A stretch of 64,000 nt of DNA, from assembly GCA_004565275.1 (NCBI GenBank), contig SDOX01000128.1, forward strand, positions 434,839 through 498,838, written 5' to 3'. A program made the translations under genes and the position numbers. Under the pieces are notes generated by a model. It did not search any database. It had not been told where the DNA came from and saw nothing but the letters and a program-made list of their open reading frames with translations. Below are positions 38,886 through 50,233 of this stretch, one piece after another (positions within the stretch are counted from its first letter, which is position 1; each line of letters opens with the position of its first letter). This stretch comes from Nannochloropsis salina CCMP1776 (Eukaryota; Sar; Eustigmatophyceae; Eustigmatales; Monodopsidaceae).

Positions 38886-39523
38886 GATAGGTAAGATTTT
38901 GGAGTGTTTTAGACAGGGGAGAAGTGTGTCATTCTCATTGCAGTGGTTGACCGCAAGTCACGATCCCGCTTGGTTGTTGCCGGTGGAGGGGGGAGGTAAT
39001 GCGTCATGCCTTTTCTCGTCGTGGCAGGAAAATGTCCTTTGATGGGGCGACCTCGCTGTGAAGGAGAAGTGGTCAATTAAAGGCGTGGTAAGCAGCGGCA
39101 GCCGACGGAACACAATGGTGGAGGCGTGCAATACGGACCTCGCAAAGAAAAATATTAACCAAATGTGTCGCGTCTCCTTCTCGCCTCGCTCGCTCAACTC
39201 AGGCTTTGTAGCAGGGGGAGGCGGGTACTCGTATACCACGCAAACGCGGGTGTCAATCCGTCCCTTGATCTCATGCTGTCGTCCACACATGCTCAACATC
39301 GTTTCCTTGAAGTCTCCGGCTGTCCCGAGTGTGTTGGGTGGATAGTTTTGGAGTTCCAGCCCCCCAAATCCTTAGGGCCCGTCTGCCATGTGTGACGGGG
39401 AATGAGAAAGTGCTTCTCCCTCATGCCCTTCAACTATCTCCCGCACACGCAGCACCAAGCACCCTAAGTACCCTCCGCGCTCCTGTACCGACGCACAGTT
39501 GTCGGACGGGTGGCACGCATGAT
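38886..39523. other. Divergent promoter region, MFS-SEC14 / CCA-adding enzyme
   Basis: About 640 bp without a recognised gene. The frame of the CCA enzyme stays open upstream to about 39329 but offers no earlier in-frame ATG. Confidence 0.4.
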
Positions 39524-41793
39524 ATGAGGGCCATGTTCATGCTCTTCATACGTCTGTCACCTTTCCCCTTCATTTATCTCCTCTTGATGATGCTGGCCTC
39601 CTCCACTGTGGTCAGCTCCCTTCGCCGTTCCTACAGCCTGGCCATGACTAGCACAGCCGCAGCGACTGGGACGTTGTTACTTCCCCCAAAATCTCACATG
39701 CGCGTTTTGCCGGCTTTTGTTACCCTCCCTCCCCTCTCCTTGGCCCCACTGCCCCTCCATGCATGCGGCAGCAAGATGGGCTCCGGCGTCCCCGACTTCT
39801 GGCTCACGGGGGGAAGCCCGAAGGCGAGCAGCAGTTGTCAAAGTCGTCCCCAGGCTCCTTCCTCGCGCCTTGCGGCGGTCGTTTCTAGAAGCACCAGCCG
39901 GAGCAAGGCCACTTCCAGCATCGACAAGCGCACTGCGGGAGTGGGCGGAGGAGACGGCATGGATACTGCGGGGGGGCGCGAATCTCCTTCCATCCCTTTG
40001 TCCCCGGCAGAGAGCAGGCTCTTCGAAACCATGCTGGCCGTGGTGAAAGACGAGAATCTGGGAACGACCTTGCGGGTGGCGGGGGGCTGGGTGCGGGACA
40101 AGGTGTTGGGGCACTGGAGCGCAGATGGCGAGGTAGATATTGACATTGCCTTGGACAACTTGATGGGCTCTGACTTCGCCGCGATGCTGAATGGGTGGCT
40201 GGCTAAGCGGGGGCGTCAAGTATACAATGTGGGGATCATCAGCGCGAACCCGACGAAGAGCAAGCATTTGGAAACGGCGACCATGCGGGTGGGCTCCTTT
40301 TCCATCGACTTTGTGAACCTGCGGACAGAGGCGTACACGGACGAGTCTCGCATTCCATCCATGGGCATAGGAAGTCCAGAGGAGGATGCCATGAGGTAGG
40401 GAAAGAGGGAGGAAGGGAGGAAGGGAGGGAGAGGGGAAGAGCGAAACTTGCGGTCGCCAGGTGGCGGTGAGGGTCCGACTGCCGGATCCAGCGTCCTGAT
40501 CAAATACCGCGTTGCTTTGACTTAATCTTTGCCTGCCTTGTGGCATTTCACGGGCACAGGCGTGACCTGACCATCAACGCCCTCTTCTACAACCTGCACA
40601 CGGGCCAAATCGAAGACTTCTGCGGCCGGGGCCTTCGGGACATGCGGGAAGGCGTGATCCGGACCCCCCTCCCTGCCCTCACCACCCTCCTAGACGACCC
40701 CCTCCGCGTGCTCCGGGCCGTGCGCTTCGCTTCCCGCCTGGCTTTTTCCATCAGCGACGAACTCGTCGTCGCCGCCTCGGACCCCCGGGTGCACGGGGCC
40801 TTGGCCCATAAAGTCAGCCGGGAGCGGATCGGATCGGAGGTCGATCTGATGATGCGGAGCGGGCAACCGGCGCGGGCGATGGGCTTAATTGCCGAACTGG
40901 GTCTGGCAGAAACGGTTTTTCCCGTCCCTTTGACGGGAATTGAAATGGAGGGGGAGGGCGGGGGGGAGGGCGAGGGGAAGTGGTTCCCGCTGGGCTTAAA
41001 AGCGTTGAAGGAGATGGAATTGGGCCTTCGGTTCCGACATTGGGGCCTGTCACCCGCGGAAGTGCGCCTGGCGCTCTACGCGGCTTTGCTGCTGCCGTTA
41101 GCAAACCTGAGGTACCGGGAAAAGACGGGGAAAAAGTTGAATTTGAATTCAAACAAGAAGCCGCTGGAAGTGAGTCGTTACGTGTTCGCCCGCATGCTGA
41201 AGATGAAGGCCAAGGACGCGGACAAGTTGATTCTGCTCCATCAAGTCGTGGATGGCTTCGTCCCTTTTCTGGAGGAAGGCAAGGAGGGAAGGAGGGAAGG
41301 AGGGAAGGAGGGGGGAATGGAGGTGCGGTTGAAACGGGAGCAGATAGGAGGGTTGATGCTGCAGGTTGGCCCCTTATGGCGAGCCGCCCTGCTGCTGGCG
41401 GCTGTCAAGTGTAGCGTCAGGGAGGAGGAAGGAGAAACGAGGGCGCAGACCATGGGCAGGGACTCGTTCGTGAGGACAGGGGCCTCCGAGGGGAAGGACG
41501 GGATAGAGGGGAGGGACGGCCAGGGGGAGGGGGAAGGGGAGGGGAAATTCTCCTACCGACAGGCGGCCTTGCAGGTTTCCGACTACATCCAATCCGCGGG
41601 GCTGTCGGAGATCTACCTACAAGGCCCTCCGCTGGATGGAGAAGGGTTGCGAAGGGTCCTCCCTGGTATTCCCCACGGCCCGCCCTTTCGCCTTGTCATG
41701 GATGCGCAGGTGGGCATCTGGCTGAGGGAGCCGGAGGTAGGGGGGGCAGAGATGGGCAGGCGTCTGCGGGAAGCGTTTCCCGAGTATGGCTGA
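39524..41793 (+). CDS. TRNT1: CCA tRNA nucleotidyltransferase (poly(A) polymerase family)
   Basis: Exons 39524-40395 and 40560-41793, phase 2 (AG|GTAGGG donor, GCACAG acceptor), give about 701 residues. The enzyme adds or repairs the 3' CCA end of tRNAs. Visible class II features are RVAGGWVRDKVLG, the metal-binding DID pair in GEVDIDIALDN, and DFVNLRTEAY. Intron 1 falls within the AMRRDLTINALFYN motif. Next come DDPLRVLRAVRFASRLAF and the neck and body helices. Body inserts are Gly/Glu/Arg-rich and purine-coded. A leader of about 165 residues precedes the domain. It begins MRAMFMLFIRLSPFPFIYLLLMM, a signal-peptide-like helix, with later Met codons (such as MTSTAAATG near residue 45) that could start a form lacking it. 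Such a layout would allow organelle and cytosol supply from one gene, but this is inference. Confidence 0.9.
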
Positions 41794-42186
41794 GGATCAG
41801 GAGGGGCGGAGGGGGGGGCTGTACATACGACGAGCACGGCGTTTAGACTTACTAAGAACACTGAACATGGTCTCAACACCACAAAAGAAAGAAGAAAACT
41901 GTATGGATCTACCTCGGACAGTTCAGATCGTTTGATCTTCCCTGCTTCCGATTCTTTGTGCTGCCTGAGCTCCTTCGCAGAGACATGAAAGTGATCCTGG
42001 ATTCCAAAATTTTGCATATCTACACTATCTACGTTACACTGCGCCTCCCTTCCCCCGCTTCTCGCCCCTCCCTCTCCCCCTTTTACCGGGCAGACAAGCT
42101 ACAAGGTGGCCGTGAAAACCCTTTCTTCTTCCCCTCTCCATGTCCTCCTCTGCCATTTCCTCCCTCCCCCCCTCTCCCCCTCCCTC
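41794..42186. other. Intergenic, convergent 3' ends
   Basis: It lies between the CCA enzyme (+) and the CREST-like gene (-). The right part (about 42120-42188) is a pyrimidine-rich tract. No gene is recognised. Confidence 0.4.
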
Positions 42187-43478
42187 CTAACACACGGGCA
42201 TGACACCCGCCCAGTTCCCGACGATGTTCAAGGACAAGGCAAAGGCCACGCAGGCCGTTGGAACCACGGGTAGGTGGGGCAAGACGCCAAAATTGGAGCC
42301 CCCGCATTGAAGACCCGGCCAATGCTTCTGGAAGAAATGCGCCGTCACCACCGTCCCTGCCCCAGAGACCAAGTGCCAGGCCGTGTGCCAATCATCGTAC
42401 TGGCGGCCCGCGCATTGCCGGAACCCGGGGCCGTGTTTATGCTCCCGGGCCAGAGAGGCGGGCATGCCGCAGAAGACGATCAAAAAGACGGCAATCGGGA
42501 GACCGACCACGGTGGCGAAGCAATGGGTCCAGTCCTGCACATGGATCGCCATACACCCTGCATACAGGGTGAGGAAGAGAAGGGAGGAGGCAAAGGTGTT
42601 GTCAAAGTTAAAAAAGACAGCCTCCTTCCGAAGGTGGTAGAGGCTGGAACCGGCGCATGTGACGATTTGCAAGGTCCCGAAGGCGTATTGTCCCAAATAC
42701 AGGGAATAAACGCCAGCGATACCGTACACGCAAGATGACCAGACGAGCTTGTCAGAGATAGGCCGTATTAGATCGTCCACGTGCAGGCGCACCGTCACGT
42801 CGTCCAATAGGGGCGAGGGCTTGATGAAGTAGTCGGCGTATGAGCTGATGAAAAGGGCAAGGCAGGCTTTCTTCAGGAGCAAACTGTTTAGAGGAGAGGG
42901 ATGAGATCTTGTGTTTCAGAGCATGCAGAGGGCAGCCTGGATGAAAGAAGGATGGGATCGTAGAGTGCTGGTACTTCAGGTCTGATTTGGCCTTTCTTGT
43001 AATGACTTGGCTTTCAGTCCGATAGTGACCTCCCTTCCACTCCGTGTGCTCAAGATTCTATTCCTCGAATCAACGACCGTCGATGAACTCACCTCACGTC
43101 GTCATTTTCCAAAAATATGAGGGCCGCAGCCAGCAAGCTTAAACAAAAGACGTGGCGTTTGCTCAGCGCTCTGTAATGCCGACCGAGCTCGCCTACATGC
43201 TCCCGGACCTCGACAGGCACGTCCTTCTCCTCCTTGTCCTCCACCAACGTATGTGGCGTAGACATTAGTCCTACAGCAACCACCGATGGTAGCAAGCGCT
43301 CCTCTTCGTCGACGCGGGTTGATACCATCGTCGCAGGCCCCACGGTGTTCGCCGCAAATGCTGCTCCTCCCTGACCTGGCGTAAGATATGACTGATTAAA
43401 TGCTTTTGGTATGCAACATGACGACGTTGCATCGCTAAAACCTCCTGGCCGCACAGGTTTTCCTAATCCAAAATTCAT
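42187..43478 (-). CDS. Multipass membrane protein, CREST-hydrolase-like
   Basis: Exons 43478-43093 and 42883-42187, phase 2 (AG|GTGAGTT donor, AAACAG acceptor), give about 360 residues. The first 95 residues are soluble and poorly conserved. About seven hydrophobic segments follow, starting FCLSLLAAALIFL. Polar residues match the CREST superfamily (alkaline ceramidases, PAQR receptors, TMEM8/PGAP6), whose metal site uses a Ser and His in one helix, an Asp, and a late HxxxH. Here these would be GSSLYHL, FNFDNTF and WHTAWHLVSG. Those enzymes hydrolyse lipid amides or esters in endomembranes. The match rests on these short motifs and topology, so a different seven-TM family is possible. Its start lies only 47 bp from the epsilon-tubulin start on the other strand. 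Confidence 0.5.
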
Positions 43479-43525
43479 GCATCTTTTCCTGTCGTTTTTC
43501 GCTCACATGACAATTTTGTCACTGC
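43479..43525. promoter_or_regulatory. Very compact bidirectional start region
   Basis: Only 47 bp separate the ATGs of the CREST-like gene (-) and epsilon-tubulin (+). The two transcripts must share a promoter or overlap at their 5' ends. If tubulin starts at the second ATG (43547) the gap is 68 bp. Confidence 0.6.
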
Positions 43526-45190
43526 ATGAATAGATTTCCTAGAAAAATGCCTCGGGAAGTCATCACGCTGCAAGTGGGCCAGGCAGGGAACCAGATAGGT
43601 CGACGCTTTTGGGAGCAGGCCCTTGAAGAACATTGCCAACCCGACGAGGACGATGACCACGGTGAATTGAAATTTACGGACAGCATGTCTTCATTTTTTC
43701 ATCTTCATGACAATGACGATTTGATATGTGGGACTGCTAGGCAAGTCCGGGATCGTATTGTCAAACCTGGCGCTCTAAAGGCCCGGGCTGTATTAGTAGA
43801 CATGGAGGAGGGCCCGGTCACGGAGACCCTTCGAGGACCTTTACGAGGACTTTTTGACAGCCATCAATCATTGACAGACGTCTCAGGGGCGGGAAATAAT
43901 TTTGCACACGGCCATCACTGTTATGGACCGCGATATGGGGAGAGTGTTTTGGAAGCTGTTCGTCAGGCGGCAGAGCTGTGCGACTCACTGCAATCCTTTT
44001 TCCTGATGCATTCTTTGGGAGGAGGAACTGGCTCTGGCCTCGGCACATACATACTGACATTGTTGGAAGACGACTTTCCGCAAGTCCACCGTTTCGTAAC
44101 GGCTATATTTCCTTCGGAGGATGACGACGTGGTCACCTCGCCCTATAACAGCGTTTTGGCTCTGCAGCAACTAACGGCGCACGCGGACTGTGTTCTCCCC
44201 GTGGAAAATCAGTCCTTGATGACCTTGGCCGCCCCCTTTCCATGGGTGACCAGATCCGGCAGCACGGTCCCAGGGTTTCACCGGCCGTCGACCATGGATC
44301 GGCTACTCGCGCCTCCCTGCCCCCCGGCGGGATTGCCCAAGGAAGGAAAGATGCGGCCTCTGCCTCGGCCCATACCAATGGCCGTACCGGCCCCAGCTGC
44401 AGCCGCTCTGGGGGGGGCAGCCGGAGGAGCCGAGCGGCCAGCGTGTGGTTTCGATGGCATGAACGATTTGGTGGCCAGGCTGCTGCTGGACCTGACGGCC
44501 TCCATGCGGTTCGGCGGCGAGTTGAACGTGGATCTTAACGAGATCACCACCAACCTCGTCCCCTACCCTCGCCTGCACTATCTCATGTCCAGCCTAAGCC
44601 TGTCTTCAGCGACCGGTACTTCCCGCAACAATGCTCAGGAATGGGAACCGCTGGGCAGTGCTCAAGCCGCAGCCTCTCTCCATTTGCGTCAAATCTGCTC
44701 GAAAGTCTTCGCCCGGGAGAATCAGCTCTTGCGTGCCGATCCACGGCAAGGGTCCGTCCTGGCGTGCGCCCTTCTCTTCCGGGGACAGGAGCTCTCCCTT
44801 GCAGACGTGACTGAAAACGTCAAAAAATTGCAGCGGGAAATGAACATGGCGTCGTGGAACAAGGACGGATTTAAAATCGGCCTCTGTCATGCTACGGGCT
44901 CTTCCTCCTCCCCAACCTCCTCTGGGCCTCCCTTTCCACCTTCCTTGCTTTCTCTGACGAACAACAGCTGCGTGACTAGCACGTTCTTGCGTCTGCTCGG
45001 GCGGTTTCAGAAGCTTTACCGACGCCGGGCGATGGTGCATCACTACGCCGAATATATGGACGTTACCCTTCTGGAGGAGGCGAGGGAGGACTTGCGCGGG
45101 CTGATCGAGGAGTACCACGGCGTTGGAGCGATAGGAAAAGCGGTAGGGAGGAGGGTGACAGGCTGTAGGGCGGGCTCGCTTGTTGCTTAA
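43526..45190 (+). CDS. TUBE1: Epsilon-tubulin
   Basis: A single exon of 554 residues (human 475). Epsilon-tubulin is needed for the triplet microtubules of centrioles and basal bodies. After MNRFPRK the canonical start MPREVITLQVGQAGNQIGRRFW is clear; the second ATG at 43547 may be the true start. Epsilon-specific features are LKARAVLVDMEEGPV, GSGNNFAHGHHCYG and PSEDDDVVTSPYNSVLAL. The nucleotide-binding signature reads SLGGGTGSGLG. The T7-loop region GGELNVDLNEITTNLVPYP and the C-terminal helices are present. An extra loop of about 60 residues, rich in Pro, Ala and Gly (about 250-310), interrupts the usual sequence, and another Ser/Pro loop lies near 455-470. It lacks introns, unlike many neighbours. 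Confidence 0.93.
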   Translation: MNRFPRKMPREVITLQVGQAGNQIGRRFWEQALEEHCQPDEDDDHGELKFTDSMSSFFHLHDNDDLICGTARQVRDRIVKPGALKARAVLVDMEEGPVTETLRGPLRGLFDSHQSLTDVSGAGNNFAHGHHCYGPRYGESVLEAVRQAAELCDSLQSFFLMHSLGGGTGSGLGTYILTLLEDDFPQVHRFVTAIFPSEDDDVVTSPYNSVLALQQLTAHADCVLPVENQSLMTLAAPFPWVTRSGSTVPGFHRPSTMDRLLAPPCPPAGLPKEGKMRPLPRPIPMAVPAPAAAALGGAAGGAERPACGFDGMNDLVARLLLDLTASMRFGGELNVDLNEITTNLVPYPRLHYLMSSLSLSSATGTSRNNAQEWEPLGSAQAAASLHLRQICSKVFARENQLLRADPRQGSVLACALLFRGQELSLADVTENVKKLQREMNMASWNKDGFKIGLCHATGSSSSPTSSGPPFPPSLLSLTNNSCVTSTFLRLLGRFQKLYRRRAMVHHYAEYMDVTLLEEAREDLRGLIEEYHGVGAIGKAVGRRVTGCRAGSLVA

Positions 45191-45960
45191 GCCGGTGCCG
45201 AGCAGGGACTTGTGAGCAATGTGAAAAAATTTGGGGCCTGCCAGGCCGTACCGCGATCGGAAAATGGCGGACCTTGAGGTCCTGCTATTTGAGAATATGT
45301 AGTAACGTCAAGGCGACGCAAAAGTGTATTTAAAGGGCAACACGTTCACTTCTGCCCAATGGATGTGGAAACATATGAATTCACGGGCAGGAATCACAGC
45401 ATTCCTGATTTTTTTCATACACACATGTTTTCTTTCTGTTCACCTTTGTACCTGGCAACTTTCTTCTCACTTTCTCCTCCCTCTACGACCCCCACGCCAA
45501 GACTCCAGGATCTAGAGGTAGCAGAGCCTGTCGAAATCCTCTTTTTCCTGAACCCTCGAGGCCTTATCTTCTACCCTCTCTATTCCAAGTGGTCTTTTGT
45601 CCGTTTAAATGCATTACCACCTGGTCGCCTTGCACACCTCTCTAACGTGCACATTCGTCCGCTGCTTTCTTTCTTGCATCCTGCTGCGTGCTATGTAAAA
45701 TGTGCTCCTCCAACTTCCAGTGCTTCTTGCTTTCTAACAAGCGCTGGCAGGTACCTTTACGTTTCTCCGAAGAAGTGCTCTTGACTGTTGATAGTTAAAA
45801 TGCTTAGCTAAAGAAGTGGTTTGTTGTCCTATTCTCTACTGTTCTAATATTACAAGGTGTACCCCCAATCCCTTAATCCACGAGTCAATCGCCAACTGCG
45901 CCCCCACGAACGTCGCGTGAACGACCTCGAACACGTTTCGTGTCCGATACGTTTTTTTGA
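45191..45960. other. Intergenic, convergent 3' ends
   Basis: It lies between epsilon-tubulin (+) and the F-box gene (-), about 770 bp. Open frames near 45324-45784 have no family resemblance and look random. Confidence 0.4.
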
Positions 45961-48900
45961 TTACCTCTGCAAAGACAAGCTTCGCAGATTGTAGGGGACG
46001 GGGAGAATCATTTGCATCCTGTGGTTCTTGGAGTGCTCGCTGAACTGGTTTTCACGGCGCCATCCGCGATGCTCATACTTGTACCTGTGTGCGGCCGCTT
46101 GCGGATGCTCTTGACAGCTCCCACACAAATCGTAGTCATAGCACTGTGAGGAAAAAAAATGGTCAAAGGATATATGGTGAGGCGCAAGAGGAAAGCATCG
46201 AGTGTGCCGGAGAAGGCTTCAAAGGGGCGACAAGTCGCTTCCCGTCCCGTCCGCGCGCAACGGACGGGGCTTCCACACGTACCATGCAGCATTTGTATCT
46301 AGGCCCTGTGAAGTCCGTCGCCCCACAACGGTCGCAACAGAAGCCCAAGTGCCGGCCTTGGATCACGTAGTCCATCGTTTGTCGGGCGTTCATGTGCTTG
46401 TGTTGGTAATAGACGTTGCGGACGCGGAACGATTGGTAGCCAAAGCGTTCAAACATGTTCACGACCTGCTCCAATTTCAAGGTGCTGTACTTTGGAGACG
46501 GTCGACGTGGGCGGACGCGAGGGTGGGAGGAAAATAAAGCGGCGTTGGCCAAGGCGGGCGGGGCAAGGAAACAGGAAAGGGCCCCCGCCGTGCCGTCTCG
46601 GTCTTCCGTGGTTGCTCCCGCAGCAGTCACCCCCTTCTTGGGATTCCCCCGAGATGGGCCCGTCTTTCCCATCCGTTGGTTTTTTTGATCACCGGCACTG
46701 CTGCTTTTTCCCACGTATTGCTGGGAACAGTCCTCCTCGACCATCTCATCCTCCACGTCCATACACATCAAGGAGCGCGCTCGCTCCGCGGCTTGTAGGC
46801 TGTCTTGGCCGTAGTACATGACGCAGGCCTCGTGAAAGAGCTCCTCCAGGTACCCGCGGTAGGTTCCTTCTACAATAGCTTCCATTCCCTCCACATAAAA
46901 GGTCAAAATTTGTCCATTCTCGACCCCGATGTCCCGCAGAGTCGCCTGCTCCTCAGGCCGTTCCCTACTGCCATCCCGAGGACGGGCCAACCCGCGCAGA
47001 TGTTGCGCGGGAAGGGGACAGGCAATCATCCGGTGCATTGCTTGGCCACAGCGCTGCCACGTGGCAGGCGTGGTTTCCATGTGGGCGCCCAAGGTCTCTG
47101 GAGGCCTGTGCACAAGACCCCCGACCAGGACGAACATGTGCCGCAGGAGGGTGCGGTGCGTCACCACCGCGTGGGAGAGGTAGGCGATTCGACCAGAGAA
47201 AGGATCCATCCACTTGAGGAAGACCAGGACGTGCATATCGGGGGAGGGCATGGGGCAAGGGGAAACGACAGCCACGGCGGCCGGATCCTCCGTAGCGGCG
47301 GCCGCGGATTGGGCCGCATGGGATTGGTGGCACAGGTCACGCGAGTCCGGCATTAACGCCACAGGTGAGAGCGTTTGGTGGGCCTGACACCGGTGCAGTC
47401 CTGGTATATCGGGTAGGCATCCGTCAGCTTCCCCTCTTGAGTTCTCTCCCTGGCCCGGCTGGCTGCCTTGCCCTTCATCTTGGCTTGTGGCCATCAGGAT
47501 GGAGAGCTCTGGCGCGTCCATCTCTTCCTCATCCATCTCCTCCACGGCCGTTGTGCCACTGGTGCAGGCTGGTGTGGAGGCAAAGCCTCCATCCTCCGCG
47601 CATTCCGCCCAGACCCTGGCGACGCCGAGGCCGTCCATGTGCAGTTGAAGGAGGGAGAAGAGGGTGACAGCGGAAGCATCTTCGTCGGCCAGGGGGGCGG
47701 CTGGAGGGGCGGGCACCGTGGGAGGGACGGGTGCCAAGGGAGCTAACGGCGTGTGCTGCGGAGGAGTCACCGCGGCGTTGGGGTTGAGCTGGTGGGGGTT
47801 TTGGTTTTGTGCCACGGGGGGCGCGGTCGTTGGGGTTGGTTGCCCGTTGCTGCTGCTGCTGCTGCTGCTGGCCCCTGCATTCGTCAGAATCTCCCGCGGG
47901 CACAGGATGGTGTCAGGCCATGGCTGGGTGAAGACCCAGAGCCGGAAATGCTCCGGGGAAGGCATGCCCAAGTCCCGTGCCAACATCTCCTTGAAGGCCG
48001 TCAAGGTCGTGCAATGGAAAAGCTCGTACGTGAGGCTGTCGTCCGCCCCGGCCGGGGCCTCGGCCCCCGTGTCCATGATCCCAAAGCCTTCGTGGGCGGC
48101 CAGGTGGGCGTTCCGCACCACTTTAACGGTCAGGTACAAGAGGCGCAGGCGGACCTTGAGCTTGAGTGCGTCGTCCACCACGAATCCGGAGGCTGGGTCT
48201 TTGAGTTTAGTCACCGGCAAGAGGGAATGGACTCCCCAATTCTTCCGATTCTTGTGGAAACGATCATTAAGCATAGAGGAATGCCAGGTCACGTTCCGAC
48301 CTTTGCGTTGCTGGTTGCAAGCAGTGAGAGAAAAGGCACAGCAACACTCCCAGTCCCCCGGAGGAGACCCAATCCCCCCCCCATGACCAAAGCCACTCAG
48401 CGCCGCCATCGCGGCCGCCTCCATGTGATGGTTCGGATTCAGGCCCGTGGGCATCCCTGTCGCGGCAGCAGCCGTAGCCGCGGCTACGGCTTCCGAAAAG
48501 CCGGGGTTTTGAACCAGAGCCTCGGCGTCGGGAGGGATGGGTTGGCCAGCGGCTACGGAGGCAGCCAGTGCGGCGGTCGCAGCGGTGGACGGCGGAAGAG
48601 GAGCTGCCGGTGAACAAGCCAGGTACACTGACACACCGGGCTCGAGAAAATAAACGTTGGGGTTCCCAATAGGGTCGACGATCACTTTGAAGGTGTAGTC
48701 CTCGACGCGGAAGGAAGGGGAATATCTCCGCTCAGGGTTGGAGAGGAAGTCCGTGACCGTCCATTCAAAGACAGCGGACCGATTGCGCCGATTCCGGTCT
48801 TGAAACAAAGCTTTCCAGTCTCCGTTGTATGGCATGATGTCGTAGGTTTCCTTCAAATGGGGGAAAAGTCGCCAAGCTGCATTTTCCCAGTATGAACGAT

Positions 48901-49009
48901 GGTCCGTCAATTGGCAAAAGTCCTTGCACACGCACGCGCACGTGAGCAAGGCATCCCCGTCAAGAAAGGACAGCATACGGGACAACATATCTAACGGAAG
49001 ATTATCCAT
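45961..49009 (-). CDS. F-box / MATH / USP7-type UBL / ZZ-finger protein
   Basis: Exons 49009-46283 and 46143-45961, phase 0 (TGCATG|GTACGT donor, CTCACAG acceptor), give about 969 residues. F-box proteins recruit targets to SCF ubiquitin ligases. The F-box is LPLDMLSRMLSFLDGDALL plus CACVCKDFCQLTD (about 3-45). A MATH/TRAF-like domain starts FEWTVTDF, continues YSPSFRVEDYTFKVIVDP, and resumes after an Ala/Pro insert at DWECCCAFSLTACNQQRKGR. Next, FKEMLARDLGMPSPEHFRLW and HVLVFLKWMDPFSGRIAYLS resemble the ubiquitin-like repeats of USP7, with a final GQILTFYVEGME. No USP7 protease core (Cys or His box) lies between MATH and these repeats. The C-terminus is a ZZ zinc finger, CCDRCGATDFTGPRYKCCM joined by the intron to CYDYDLCGSC and a late His. 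Low-complexity Ala, Pro, Gln and Ser stretches separate the domains. Confidence 0.75.
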
Positions 49010-50233
49010 GACTTGCACAGAAATTTCCAGGGATACAGCGACTTTGGCCTCGCTCTACAGAGGAAAACGGCGCAGGAGGAAAGATGGGATGGGCTCAGGA
49101 AGGACTGCACACGGCTTTCGACGCACCTTGCGCGTCCACAAGACCCTGGCCCTATATGTTGTGAAAGATTGGTCTGATTAGTCCGCACGAGCAAGAGCGT
49201 TGCAATTTGGTGCACGGAGGCTTTTGAAAATATCACTTCGAGTTTGCCTATGTGTATGGGCGCTCTCGCTTCGTCACACTAGAAAATTATAAGAGCTGGA
49301 ACAATACCATCTCTCTGGAAATTAAGGTATTTCTTGTGCAAGCGTTCAACACAGCATGATTTAAATCGTAGGATGGCGGCATTGAGAGGGACGGTCACTT
49401 CGATACGTTCTACAATGTCCGTGGGCGTGTAAAGTGAAGGATAAGTAGACAGAGGGCATAAAACACTCTCGCAGACCCTAATAGCAGGCACCGCAAAAAA
49501 CAGAAAAATGAGGAGTCGACGGCTCCAGCATGCATCCTCGCAATCGTTACGCAGGCATCGAAGCCATCCAGGTCTAGTTCAAAAGAGCAAGCCATCTATA
49601 TTCATGGGTTCAATTTCGAGAGCTTGGGACCCCGTGCTGAAAGTCTCGCCGAGTCATCTTGAGCGACACGGAAGCACCAACGACATTACAAGGGGACGTA
49701 ATGTCCCGGGAACGACAGGATACGCTCGCAGGGTCGCGTGGTGCCGAAAATCGCATGCCCATGTGCATGCACGTCCCGTCGTAGTGCTGTGTTTCGCCGG
49801 GGGAGCATTTCTCTCCCTCATATTAGGGAGATAACGTGAGAGAGGAGAGGGTCGGTTCACACATAACACGCAGACACGCCCATACCCCAAGCCCATATTC
49901 CATGCCCACGAGACATATGGCACGTAAAGGCCTTGTCGCATTTGAGGGGGTTGTATCATTGCTGTACAGCTTTTTTATGATTTCCCTCCACTGAGGCCAG
50001 CATCAAGGGAGCGGCAGCCCTGCGGTGGCAGCTTGTCTTTCCCCTTTCCCCTGACCTCCTGTCTTTTTTTAGTCATGATACCATCCCGTGTGCGCGATTA
50101 GACACGTAGCAGGTCGGCTGCAATAGCATGTGGCACAAGAATAAATGTAAAAAGTAACGAAGGAGCTGTCGTTCATAAAGAGATTGTTCGGCTCCTTCAT
50201 TTTGAAAGTTCATTTTTGAAAGGTAGCATACTA
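49010..50233. other. Intergenic, tandem (-/-)
   Basis: About 1.2 kb upstream of the F-box gene and downstream of the oxygenase. I checked for tRNA boxes (a GGTTCAATTTCG at about 49608 has no matching stem), repeats and protein frames, and found none. Confidence 0.38.

Noticed and set aside
45324-45784. Protein-coding gene in the gap after epsilon-tubulin
   Set aside because: The frames lack conserved motifs, use odd composition and overlap each other. They look like chance open frames in a 3' flank.
49590-49640. tRNA-like B box (GGTTCAATTTCG)
   Set aside because: No five-base T-stem, no A box at suitable distance and no T-run terminator.
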